DNA of 12,198 nt from Acidobacteriota bacterium (GCA_021810735.1 JAJZIF010000065.1:1-12198); one strand, 5' to 3'. Counted from the first letter of the stretch, positions 4,763 through 11,472 are shown. The notes: generated by a model from the letters alone, not told the origin. A program made the numbers and translations.

Positions 4763-5812
4763 CTAGCCCAGCGCTTCGACCGCTTTGCGCTTGGCTTGCA
4801 GCCGGGTATGGCTGTACCGTTCCTTCATCTTCACGCTCATGTGGCCCATCAGCGCCAGCATGGTCGAATCGCTCACCTGGCCTTCCGCCAAACGGCTGGC
4901 GAACGTATGCCGCAGATCGTGCCATCGGCATTCCACCCTGGCTTCTTTCCGCGCTCGCGTCCACGACCTTCCCCAGCTCGAAATCGATTGGCTTGGGTCT
5001 ACGGAAATCGTGTTTCCGTTTCGGGATGCGAATCCGATTTTCATTTTCGGAAATAAGAAATCAGGACCGGCCCTCCCTGGAAACTCCTCGCGCCAGTTCC
5101 GCAACGTCGCCAGCGCCAGCTCCGTCAGCGGAACTTCCCGGCCTTCCCCGCCAGCGGTCTTCGAGACCTCCACGCGCAGCACCTTGCGCCGCCAGTCGAT
5201 GCACCGCCAGCGCAGCGCCCGCAGCTCGAAATTCCGCAGGCCGGTATGGATCGACAGCAACACCGCCGGATACAAACTCCGCGACCGGCTTTTCCGGCAC
5301 GCCGCCAGCAGCCGCCCCGCATCTTCCACGCTCAGCGCGTGGCCCACATCGGTCCGCGCCCGCATCATGCGCACATCCGGCTGCAGGTTCGCCCACAAAC
5401 GATGCCGCCGCAGAATCGCCCGCAGCGTGCCCACTTCCAGATTGATGGTCGCGCCGCTCATCCCGGCCGCCGCGCGCCGCGCCTGATATTTCCCGATGTC
5501 CGCCGCCGTAATGTCGCTCAGCAGCATCTTTCCAAACGTGGGCATCAGCCGCTTCAGATTGCCCTTCACCACGCGCCGCGTGCTATCGCGCCAATGCGGT
5601 TGCATCGCCTGCGCCCATTCTTTTGCGTGGAGGGAAAACAAGCTCGGCTGACGCGCCGCCAGATAGGAGATGCCCTCGACAATGTGCCGTCGCCGCTCGC
5701 GCTCCGCTTCCCGCGCCAGCGTCTTCGAGGCGGTGTGGCTGGACTCGCGCACCCGCTGCCCGCGGATGCGGAACTCGTACCACCACGTATTGCCGCGCCG
5801 AAAGAGGCTCAT
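4763..5812 (-). CDS. int: Phage tyrosine recombinase (integrase)
   Basis: The complete 349-aa enzyme integrates and excises the phage genome at att sites. The N-terminal 55 residues (MSLFRRGNTWWYEFRIRGQR...) match the arm-binding domain common in this family; residues about 60-145 are the SAM-like core-binding domain; about 155-349 are the catalytic domain. All catalytic residues are visible: R193 (HTGLRNFELRAL), K218 (VSKTAGG), H298 and R301 (WHDLRHTFAS), H324 (LMGHMS) and the nucleophile Y333 (KERYSHT). The start at 5812 is chosen because the typical N-terminus begins there; an upstream GTG at 5908 would translate through the terminator hairpin. No Shine-Dalgarno site lies at normal spacing before 5812, so initiation is unusual. 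The gene appears intact. Confidence 0.95.
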   Translation of the reverse strand: MSLFRRGNTWWYEFRIRGQRVRESSHTASKTLAREAERERRRHIVEGISYLAARQPSLFSLHAKEWAQAMQPHWRDSTRRVVKGNLKRLMPTFGKMLLSDITAADIGKYQARRAAAGMSGATINLEVGTLRAILRRHRLWANLQPDVRMMRARTDVGHALSVEDAGRLLAACRKSRSRSLYPAVLLSIHTGLRNFELRALRWRCIDWRRKVLRVEVSKTAGGEGREVPLTELALATLRNWREEFPGRAGPDFLFPKMKIGFASRNGNTISVDPSQSISSWGRSWTRARKEARVECRWHDLRHTFASRLAEGQVSDSTMLALMGHMSVKMKERYSHTRLQAKRKAVEALG

Positions 5813-5841
5813 AAAAAAATAGGGGAGTGTCTCCACTCCCC
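5813..5841 (-). terminator. Intrinsic terminator touching the integrase start codon
   Basis: Read leftward: perfect 8-bp stem GGGGAGTG/CACTCCCC with a GAGA tetraloop (5841-5822), then TA and seven T (5819-5813). The integrase ATG follows at once (5812-5810). It ends transcription from the secreted-protein genes upstream, so integrase mRNA would need read-through, antitermination or its own start inside this element. The only GGAG nearby is in the stem and loop, 18 bases from the ATG. Confidence 0.8.
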
Positions 5842-5861
5842 AAGCTGCCTGTCCTTCCTTC

Positions 5862-5879
5862 CATCCGCCGAGGCGGATG
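5862..5879. other. Hairpin CATCCGC-CGAG-GCGGATG
   Basis: A perfect 7-bp stem with a tetraloop, between the stop of the Ig-like gene (5892) and the terminator at 5813-5841. Read on the plus strand a run of six T lies eight bases downstream (5888-5893), so it may serve as a weak rightward terminator or reinforce the leftward one. Confidence 0.45.
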
Positions 5880-5891
5880 TGGAAAGCTTTT

Positions 5892-6296
5892 TTAGGGCGC
5901 GACACCACCCGAATAGTTGGCGTCTCCGCTGTACACCGCAGTCAGATAATAGCCGCCGGTCGGCGCGGTCGCTGGGATCGGATAGTCGCAGGTCGCGCTT
6001 CCGCTCACCAGAGAAAATGTATTGAGCAACGTATAGGCTGTGCCGCTCGGCCCCTTGGAGTAGAGCTGGACCGTCCCAGTCGGCGTCACCGTCGAACTGC
6101 CTGTCACCTTCACCGTAAAGACCGCCGTCGTGCCTTCATGGATCGCCAGCGTGCTGGGCGACAAGGTCAGAGTGGCGGCGACCTTGGGACCCTCCACCGT
6201 CAACAGCGCCGTCGCGTTCGCCGTCTGCCCCATGGCCCAACCCGCGCTCAGTCCGAATGCCAAAAAGATCGTTGCGATTTTCAAGTAGGTTTTCAT
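5892..6296 (-). CDS. Secreted single Ig-like domain protein
   Basis: A 134-aa protein with a Sec signal peptide (MKTYLKIATIFLAFGLSAGWAMG, cleavage likely before Q24), followed by one bacterial Ig-like domain (about 36-131). The domain shows the usual Big_3-type marks: PTGTVQLYS, then the terminal YYLTAVYSGDANYSG. Such repeats occur in long extracellular adhesin-like proteins of acidobacteria, where several stand in tandem; here only one is present, so it may be a minimal surface or virion-decorating module, or a fragment. The start at 6296 gives the signal peptide at the N-terminus; the open frame extends upstream to 6470 but overlaps the preceding gene. It is five bases downstream of the tail-fibre-like gene and ends at the integrase-proximal terminator, so the two are probably co-transcribed. 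Confidence 0.75.
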   Translation of the reverse strand: MKTYLKIATIFLAFGLSAGWAMGQTANATALLTVEGPKVAATLTLSPSTLAIHEGTTAVFTVKVTGSSTVTPTGTVQLYSKGPSGTAYTLLNTFSLVSGSATCDYPIPATAPTGGYYLTAVYSGDANYSGGVAP

Positions 6297-6301
6297 GCCG
6301 C

Positions 6302-7708
6302 TCAATACCCATCCAGCTTGAGAAAGCCAGTGCTTCCTGGCGACGCCGTTCCCGTCACTGTAACCGCTGTGGCCGATATCGAGGTTGCGGTGGACGCCAG
6401 CATCTGACTCGATACCTGGGGCGGAAAGCTGAAGGCCACCGGAAAGGTAAAGCTGGCCGCGCCGATACATGCGCCAAGGTGAATCATCACGCTCTTGTAG
6501 CTACTCCCTTGCTCCGGCATGGAGAAGACTGCCGTGCCGGAAGTCGCGCATGTCACAGAAGTTTGCGCCGCGCTGTTAGCTACCACCGGCGTCGTTACCG
6601 ATGCGGTCGCGGATACTGTAGGTGCGGTGAGGGCACCAACGATAATCAGGTTGTCTACCGCAGTGGTTGAACCATTGTTCGGTAAATTGCAGGTTGTAGG
6701 TTGGCCTGCCGGATAAAATACGATATTGGGCGGCGCGCCACTCTGGGCGATAAAGGAATCCGCGCAAGCTGTCGTACTATCCAAAACCCATTTTGTTCCG
6801 CCGATTGCTGTAGCGTCCAGCCCAAACGTTACGACTGTACCTCCGTTCGCGACGATATCCAGTTCCGGGTAACTATACTCGACTTTCAGGTTCCCAGTTA
6901 CAGTTGCGCCTGTCGCATTCAGCGTGCTCACGCTCAGCGGGCTCGGTGTAGCGCTCAGCGCCTCCGCAATATTCGCCGAGATCGCCACCACCGGGACGCC
7001 ATTGGCATTCGAGCCCAGTACATTCGCCGAAGCCGGGATCGGCCCTTGCGTCACGCTGATGACACCCACATTGCAATTGATGGTTGTCCCGTCGCAGATG
7101 ACGCCGCCAAGAAGAGAGTTTGTCGCCTGCGGGAGCAACGCAGCCGCCAGCCTCGTCGAGGAGATGGGCGTGGTGTTGAGTTCATTGACAAGCAGAGTAG
7201 ACGTCTGAGGGACGCCGAATGTGAGCGTGCCCGTCGCATAGCTGACGCCCGGACCCGTAAGATTGATCGTGCTCGGAAGAGCCGTCCCGTTGTAGCTCCA
7301 CTGCGGCACGGTGAAGCTCGTCGGGATGTACGGCGGGGATGCCTGCACGAACGTATCGAAGTCGAAGGTGCTCCCGCTGGGCTGCATGCACGCATAGCTC
7401 GCCAGCGGATGTTGCGCCCAGTTTTTGATCGTGACCTGATAACAGACGTTTTTTGGGTTCGTCAGGCTTGTGTCGGCCAGCGTCACACCGCTCTGCAGGA
7501 CGCCGACGGAGATCCCGTAGCACGCCTGCGACGCGGTCACGTTCCCGCCGCCGCCGCGCACAAACTGCTGCGCTGGCTGCACGCAGAAATATCCGGTCAC
7601 CGGATGGCCACCCACGTCGGCAATGTTGGACGCGGTCACCGTCGTGGTCTGCGCCGGCAGCAACGCAGGCAGCAGCAGCAGCGCGAAAAGAATACGTGGA
7701 CTCTTCAT
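6302..7708 (-). CDS. Tail-fibre-like protein with a Sec signal peptide
   Basis: A 468-aa protein, Ser/Thr/Val/Ala-rich and poor in charge, as expected of beta-structured fibres. Residues 1-20 form a clear signal peptide (MKSPRILFALLLLPALLPAQ). Residues 195-219 contain the motif found in many phage tail-fibre proteins, A-T-x-S-x-L/Y-G-V-x-x-D-G-T-T-I...G-V-I-S-V (here ATNSLLGGVICDGTTINCN then VGVISV). Many cysteines (near 42, 63, 89, 107, 205, 212) suggest disulphides, consistent with export. The C-terminus (TASPGSTGFLKLDGY) also looks fibre-like. The start overlaps the stop of the 178-aa gene by 4 bp (ATGA). A fibre made in the cytoplasm should not need a signal peptide, so it may act at the host surface instead, for instance in superinfection exclusion or adhesion. 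Family assignment moderate. Confidence 0.75.
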   Translation of the reverse strand: MKSPRILFALLLLPALLPAQTTTVTASNIADVGGHPVTGYFCVQPAQQFVRGGGGNVTASQACYGISVGVLQSGVTLADTSLTNPKNVCYQVTIKNWAQHPLASYACMQPSGSTFDFDTFVQASPPYIPTSFTVPQWSYNGTALPSTINLTGPGVSYATGTLTFGVPQTSTLLVNELNTTPISSTRLAAALLPQATNSLLGGVICDGTTINCNVGVISVTQGPIPASANVLGSNANGVPVVAISANIAEALSATPSPLSVSTLNATGATVTGNLKVEYSYPELDIVANGGTVVTFGLDATAIGGTKWVLDSTTACADSFIAQSGAPPNIVFYPAGQPTTCNLPNNGSTTAVDNLIIVGALTAPTVSATASVTTPVVANSAAQTSVTCATSGTAVFSMPEQGSSYKSVMIHLGACIGAASFTFPVAFSFPPQVSSQMLASTATSISATAVTVTGTASPGSTGFLKLDGY

Positions 7709-8241
7709 ACCAGCTCAGTGTGCGTCCCATCCGCCTCAGCATCAAATTCCAGCGGGGTTTGCAGCAATGCGCGAATCTTCTCCGCGCGCTTTTTCTCGGC
7801 GCGCTCGGACTCCGGCAGATCGACATCCGCAATTTCGTGCCAGTAGCTCAACTCGACCAGCGGCAGATAGTCCGCGGCGCCGCCGTTCGCCAGCGAGCGC
7901 ACCTGCCGCGAACGCGCTTCCAGCTTGCGCATAAACTCGCGCCACGCCGTGCCACGCCACTTTCGATGCACGTAGGCCAGCGCCTTCGAGCGCCAGTTCT
8001 CATAGTCCCAATCCAACTCCAGGCAGATCCACGCCAGCGTCCAGGTCTGCTGGCTCGATCCCGCCTCCGTCAACCACTGATACGCCAGTATCGCCCGCGG
8101 AGTCAGATCGCCGCGCCGCACTTCGCACGCCTCGCGCACCGCGTTGGTCGCCAGTCGCCGCAACAGCTTCAGGTCCAGCGAAAGCTCGTCTTCTTCCTGC
8201 GGCCGCGAAACTGTGGGCAGCGTCTTCGTGGTTTTCGACAT
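7705..8241 (-). CDS. Unknown 178-aa phage protein
   Basis: No family is recognised. The protein is soluble, strongly charged and mostly helical. An acidic N-terminus (EEDELSLDLKLLRRLATNAVRE) is followed by a tryptophan-rich central part (about 68-104: QQTWTLAWICLELDWDYENW, then HRKWRGTAWREFMRK) and a charged C-terminal helix (PESERAEKKRAEKIRALLQ). AAGAAGG precedes the ATG at good spacing. The start is one base after the stop of the 77-aa gene, and its stop overlaps the tail-fibre-like start, so the three are translationally linked. In lambda this map position, downstream of the initiator, holds helicase-loading and late-regulator genes, but no motif here supports either. Confidence 0.65.
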   Translation of the reverse strand: MSKTTKTLPTVSRPQEEDELSLDLKLLRRLATNAVREACEVRRGDLTPRAILAYQWLTEAGSSQQTWTLAWICLELDWDYENWRSKALAYVHRKWRGTAWREFMRKLEARSRQVRSLANGGAADYLPLVELSYWHEIADVDLPESERAEKKRAEKIRALLQTPLEFDAEADGTHTELV

Positions 8242-8242
8242 G

Positions 8243-8476
8243 CTAGGCCTTCTTCCGCAAACGATCCATTTCCAACTGCTGCAACAGCCGAGGCAGTTCC
8301 ACCCGAATCAACTCGATTGCATCCAGCGGCGTGCAGCGCGGGTCCACCGAGAACCCCACGTCGTTGGCCCGAATCGCAACCACCAGGATGCAATCGCCAC
8401 GCTTGCGCAGCCATTCCGCCGCCGCGCCCATCGCATGTGCGCTCGTCAAGTCCCACTTCTTTTTTTCGTCCGCCAT
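8243..8476 (-). CDS. Unknown 77-aa phage protein
   Basis: A small soluble alpha/beta protein (MADEKKKWDLTSAHAMGAAAEWLRKRGDCILVV...), ending in a charged helix (LDAIELIRVELPRLLQQLEMDRLRKKA). No domain is recognised. The ATG at 8476 is bounded by an in-frame TAG two codons upstream (8480-8482), which fixes the earliest ATG; the ribosome-binding site is weak. Its stop codon is one base from the start of the 178-aa gene. The 44-bp gap before it (8477-8520) contains nothing recognisable. Confidence 0.6.
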   Translation of the reverse strand: MADEKKKWDLTSAHAMGAAAEWLRKRGDCILVVAIRANDVGFSVDPRCTPLDAIELIRVELPRLLQQLEMDRLRKKA

Positions 8477-8520
8477 GGGCTACACCGTCGCTTCCAGCGC
8501 GGCTTGAATCGCAACGCCCT

Positions 8521-9336
8521 TCACATCCACGATAACCGCTGCCAAATGGAATTGAGCTGATCCAGCGTCAAGTCCAGCCTCACCTGCACGCTGCATGCGT
8601 CCGACTCGGCCTCTTCGCTCGCGGGAACGCTGAGCAGCTTCTCCTCGGTCGCAGGCGCGACCTGCCGCTCCTGGGTCGCAGGCTTCGCTCGCCGGAACCG
8701 CTGGTTCCCCATAATCCCCACTTTCCTGCGGTAGATTCGCACCGTCTGGGCGCTCAACCCATATTTCTCAGCCACCGCCTGATTGCTCAGGCTGACCGGC
8801 TCTCCTTGTATCCCGACGATCACTTCCTTGGCAGTCTTCCTCCCTTGTACCGTCACTGGCATCTCCTTGGGTTTGTGTGTCGGTTGCATTTGCTCTGGTT
8901 CCGGCGCTGGTTCCCCGCCGGTCGCGACGGCAATCTTGGCCTCACGCGGCGCGGCGGAAGGTTTGACCGGCAGTCCCCGTTGCACGCGGACAGGCTGCAT
9001 CGGAGCTGGCGGGTGGATGCCAGCCTTCCGCTTCTTCTCGCACAGCGGAAAGCCAACCCGACACGACCGGCACAGCGGCTCGCCCAGCACCATCGCGACA
9101 GCCTCACAGCAGTGGCAATCCGCGCACATCGTTCCCGGTTCCAATCGATTCATCGCTTCCTCTCCGTGCTCCCTGTGTAGTCCGCATTCGTGATGCGTTT
9201 GAATCGTGTGTGTCGGCGCGTTCGTCAACGCTGGCGCGTTTCCCTGACAGCCAATTTCCACGTGGATGTCGGCGCATCCCGAGAGCAGCGCTCCCAGAAA
9301 CCCCACCCCCACAAGCACAGCAATGCGTTGTTTCAT
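8521..9336 (-). CDS. In-frame lipoprotein leader plus zinc-ribbon/HTH protein (start ambiguous)
   Basis: From 9336 the frame encodes 271 aa. Residues 1-21 are a textbook lipoprotein signal (MKQRIAVLVGVGFLGALLSGC, lipobox Cys21), behind a strong GGGGAGG five bases upstream. From residue 62 the character changes. A cysteine cluster (CADCHCC, 71-77; CRSC, 89-92) looks like a zinc ribbon; a proline-rich linker follows; then an HTH (about 184-206: SNQAVAEKYGLSAQTVRIYR) and a C-terminal helical tail (VRLDLTLDQLNSIWQRLSWM). A cytoplasmic DNA-binding domain behind a lipoprotein signal makes little topological sense. A second start at 9153 (Met62) has its own Shine-Dalgarno (GAGG, five bases upstream) and would give a 210-aa cytosolic regulator. 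Either two nested products share one frame, or two genes have fused. It follows the initiator gene after a 71-bp gap. Confidence 0.6.
   Translation of the reverse strand: MKQRIAVLVGVGFLGALLSGCADIHVEIGCQGNAPALTNAPTHTIQTHHECGLHREHGEEAMNRLEPGTMCADCHCCEAVAMVLGEPLCRSCRVGFPLCEKKRKAGIHPPAPMQPVRVQRGLPVKPSAAPREAKIAVATGGEPAPEPEQMQPTHKPKEMPVTVQGRKTAKEVIVGIQGEPVSLSNQAVAEKYGLSAQTVRIYRRKVGIMGNQRFRRAKPATQERQVAPATEEKLLSVPASEEAESDACSVQVRLDLTLDQLNSIWQRLSWM
9151..9165 (-). promoter_or_regulatory. Internal ribosome-binding site and start for a 210-aa zinc-ribbon/HTH product
   Basis: GGAGAGGAAGCG directly precedes the ATG at 9153-9151. The protein from this start begins MNRLEPGTMCADC and lacks the lipoprotein signal, giving a normal cytosolic regulator layout of zinc ribbon followed by HTH. 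Confidence 0.5.
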
Positions 9337-9373
9337 CTGCGCCTCCCCGTTGCTGGACTCAGTTGTGTAGGCT

Positions 9374-9406
9374 ATTTCCTGCGTGGTGATCGAACCCGCA
9401 GGAAAT
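9374..9406. repeat. Perfect 10-bp inverted repeat after the initiator gene
   Basis: ATTTCCTGCG (9374-9383) and CGCAGGAAAT (9397-9406) are separated by 13 bases. The element begins one base past the initiator stop codon (9410-9408) and ends before the lipoprotein start. No T-tract follows on either strand, so it is not a classical terminator; an operator, an mRNA processing hairpin or an origin-associated site are all possible. Confidence 0.55.
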
Positions 9407-9407
9407 C

Positions 9408-10691
9408 TCAAATCGGGACCCATGGGTTGCCCTCCGCGTTCTCATCCCAGATCACAAGCTGGAAATCCGCGACCCCAAGCGCCTCGCGCAGCACGTCGCC
9501 GTACTTCTCCCGCACATACCCCCAGTTTTCATTCGGCGCCAGCAAAATGCCCGTACCGTCCGCGCGAATCGCCAGCGCCCGCACCGGCAATAGCCACGTC
9601 TGGAAAGAGTGCTGATTCACATCCGCATCCGCCGCCGCTTTCAGCAATTGAGCGCGCCAAGCGGCCCCGTCAAGCGAGCGAAAACTCAAGCCGCCCATCG
9701 CAAGCAGCTCCTCAACGCTGTCCGCCAGGTCCTTCTCGAAATTCCGTTTCGGCTTCGGCTCCGGCTTGCGCGGCATCGCGCCCACGGCGGCTTTCATGGC
9801 CCACTCGTCTGGACGCCTCTGCTTGCCGTAGCGATCCAGCGGCCCGTTCGCGTAGTCCGTGAGCGCGGCCAGCCACACAGCGGGCGTCATGGCGTGATTC
9901 ACATCGCTGGCGAAGCGGTTTCCCGCGCATTCCAGCAGCCGCTGTAGCGGCCACTGCCGCGCCGAGCGCGCCTTCAGCATCCGGCCCAGCGCCCCGGCGC
10001 ATCGCCCATCCCAGATTTCCGAGCCGACAGCCGCCCGCTGCATCGCCTGGATCGCCTGCCGCAAAGGAGCATGTCTGGGATCGGCTTCCGGTTCGACCGG
10101 TTGCGCCTTCTCGTTTCCGATTTCCTCCCCCTCGCGAGTCGCGTTTTTTGCGACTCGTGAAAGGTTTTTATTTTCTTTAATACTTTCTTTAATACAATTC
10201 TGTTGCGACACGTCGTTTTGTACGCTAATCACACTAGGGGGTAGTGTGCTAATCACACTAGGGGGTAGTGTGCTAATCACACTAGGGGGTAGTGTGCTAA
10301 TCACACTAGGGGGTAGTGTGCTAATCACACTAGCAGGCGCGGAATTTTGCTCTCGCCGGATGGGAGGAAGGGCAGCGAGGATCTCTTCCATCTCGCCCTC
10401 CAGATTCAGCTCCCAGAACGGGGCCGTGCGCGGCGTGTTTCTGGTTCGCACGACAAGCCCAGCCTCTTCCAACTGGCGCAGCCGAAAGATGATGGCCTGA
10501 CGCCCCAGGCCCGTGGCCGCCTCGAACTCAGCCAGGGAAATGGCGGCGGATTCTTGATGCCAGCCGTAGGTTTTTCGGACGATGACGGTAATCAGCGCCC
10601 ATCGAGACGGACCGGCAGCGGCCATCAGCCGATCCGTCAGCACATTCGGGAACCCCGTAAAATTGGGGGAGAGTTCCTTTGCCACTCGCAT
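9408..10691 (-). CDS. Phage replication initiator, O-like, with DnaA-domain-I-like C-terminus
   Basis: This 427-aa protein probably binds the origin iterons lying within its own gene and recruits the replicative helicase. Residues about 8-83 match the lambda-O-type N-terminal winged helix (FTGFPNVLTDRLM...VIVRKTYGWHQ...TGLGRQAIIFRLRQLEEAGL). Residues 121-156 are five SVISTLPP-type repeats encoded by the iterons. A flexible charged linker and a helical middle follow. Residues about 345-405 (WRAQLLKAA...HSFQTWLLPVRALAI...GILLAPNENWGYVREKYGDVL) follow the pattern of DnaA domain I, which in DnaA contacts DnaB helicase. The start at 10691 is chosen because GGAG lies nine bases upstream and the O-like domain starts at once; an ATG at 10781 would overlap the preceding gene by 47 bp. 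It lacks the AAA+ and DNA-binding domains of DnaA. Confidence 0.85.
   Translation of the reverse strand: MRVAKELSPNFTGFPNVLTDRLMAAAGPSRWALITVIVRKTYGWHQESAAISLAEFEAATGLGRQAIIFRLRQLEEAGLVVRTRNTPRTAPFWELNLEGEMEEILAALPPIRREQNSAPASVISTLPPSVISTLPPSVISTLPPSVISTLPPSVISVQNDVSQQNCIKESIKENKNLSRVAKNATREGEEIGNEKAQPVEPEADPRHAPLRQAIQAMQRAAVGSEIWDGRCAGALGRMLKARSARQWPLQRLLECAGNRFASDVNHAMTPAVWLAALTDYANGPLDRYGKQRRPDEWAMKAAVGAMPRKPEPKPKRNFEKDLADSVEELLAMGGLSFRSLDGAAWRAQLLKAAADADVNQHSFQTWLLPVRALAIRADGTGILLAPNENWGYVREKYGDVLREALGVADFQLVIWDENAEGNPWVPI
10161..10200. other. AT-rich probable DNA-unwinding element
   Basis: An AT-rich tract of about 40 bp in otherwise GC-rich coding DNA. It contains two perfect tandem copies of TTTCTTTAATAC (10172-10183 and 10184-10195) and lies about 25 bp from the iterons. 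AT-rich repeats beside iterons are the usual melting site of iteron origins. Confidence 0.7.
10224..10333. repeat. Iteron array, candidate phage replication origin
   Basis: Four identical 24-bp tandem units (10224-10247, 10248-10271, 10272-10295, 10296-10319) are followed by a 14-bp partial fifth (10320-10333). Each unit contains the dyad CACACTAGGGGGTAGTGTG, 7-bp arms around GGGGG. The array lies inside the O-like gene and, as 24 is a multiple of three, keeps the reading frame (SVISTLPP repeats). Lambda ori has the same design: four iterons with internal dyads inside gene O, next to an AT-rich tract. Confidence 0.8.
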
Positions 10692-10734
10692 GCAGTACAA
10701 CTCCAAGGTAGAAAAATAATTAGCGGCTACACAG

Positions 10735-11472
10735 TTAGGCGATGACGGGCAGATCCTGCAGCCCTTCGAGGGAAGACCCATGCAGCGCGTTCGTCAGCCA
10801 CGCCGCGACTCTATGGATGGCCGTGATCTTCCATGCGCCCCCGTCCGCCTCAAACAGCGCACACGACGCACCTGCCGGTGTTGTCTTCACCCGGAAAATG
10901 AAATCGCTGAACGGCTGGTCCACTTCAAGGAACGTCCGAAACGGTGCCAATGTCACCCGGCGTTTGACGACCACTTCGCTCGACAGCGCTATGCCGCTTT
11001 TCACCGTAGCCCGTTGCGTTACGCCGTCGTCTTCCTGCTTGACCGAATCCTGCGCATCCAGGCTGGATGCGACCTTCGCCACATGGCTCAGGTCTTCTGA
11101 GGGCACGAACAACGCCTGCAGCGCGATCGCGAACTCTTCCTGCGGATAGAACGTCCCGAACTTGAAGTTCATGTCGCGTTCGACAGGAGACGTCACGATT
11201 AAAGAGGAGCGATGCGCATACTTGTCGCTGCGCCGCGCACGGAGTTCCACGCGCCTTTCCGAGGTCACATGCAACAGGTAATTCGCCGGATCGAAATCGT
11301 CCGGGTGAGCTTCCAACAGATCGATCACCGCTGTCAGCGAGCACACCTGAAACGGTGCAATGTGGGGCAGATCGGCGAGATAGATTTTCTTGTCGGTGAA
11401 GGTAAGGCCCGCGATTTCCAGTTCATTCGCGGGCGCGAGAGCCACTATTTTGTCTACGGTCGCTGCTTCCAT
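10735..11472 (-). CDS. DUF2303-like phage protein
   Basis: A 245-aa soluble protein whose C-terminal half carries a pattern seen in DUF2303-type phage early proteins (E. coli YfdQ family): DDGVTQ (148-153), PFRTFLEVDQP (177-187) and ALFEADGGAWK (205-215). Biochemical function of this family is not established. It lies in the early block between a 'replication terminator protein'-like gene and the replication initiator, and in many phages these families are neighbours in the early region, which supports the call. The ribosome-binding site is weak (AGAG). Start at 11472 follows the previous stop by 50 bp; the stop lies 43 bp before the initiator start. The match is from memory of the family pattern, so moderate confidence in the name, high confidence that it is a gene. 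Confidence 0.75.
   Translation of the reverse strand: MEAATVDKIVALAPANELEIAGLTFTDKKIYLADLPHIAPFQVCSLTAVIDLLEAHPDDFDPANYLLHVTSERRVELRARRSDKYAHRSSLIVTSPVERDMNFKFGTFYPQEEFAIALQALFVPSEDLSHVAKVASSLDAQDSVKQEDDGVTQRATVKSGIALSSEVVVKRRVTLAPFRTFLEVDQPFSDFIFRVKTTPAGASCALFEADGGAWKITAIHRVAAWLTNALHGSSLEGLQDLPVIA

Noticed and set aside
5813..5908. Integrase start at GTG 5908
   Set aside because: The 32 extra codons are encoded by two hairpins and a T-tract and precede the usual integrase N-terminus (MSLFRRGN...).
5246..6025. Plus-strand ORF opposite integrase
   Set aside because: Shadow of the integrase, whose catalytic residues are all present on the minus strand; the frame also runs through two terminator hairpins.
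6701..7846. Long plus-strand ORF (381 codons) opposite the tail-fibre-like gene
   Set aside because: The product is extremely Arg/His-rich, typical of an antisense frame of GC-rich DNA; the minus strand has a signal peptide, fibre motif and ATGA coupling.
7453..8535. Long plus-strand ORF (360 codons) covering three minus-strand genes
   Set aside because: It spans several coupled gene boundaries of the minus strand, is Arg/Pro/Gln-rich with no motif, and has no supporting ribosome-binding site.
10224..10333. Regular repeats suggesting a CRISPR array
   Set aside because: The units are directly tandem with no spacers, 24 bp long and in frame within a coding gene; they fit origin iterons.
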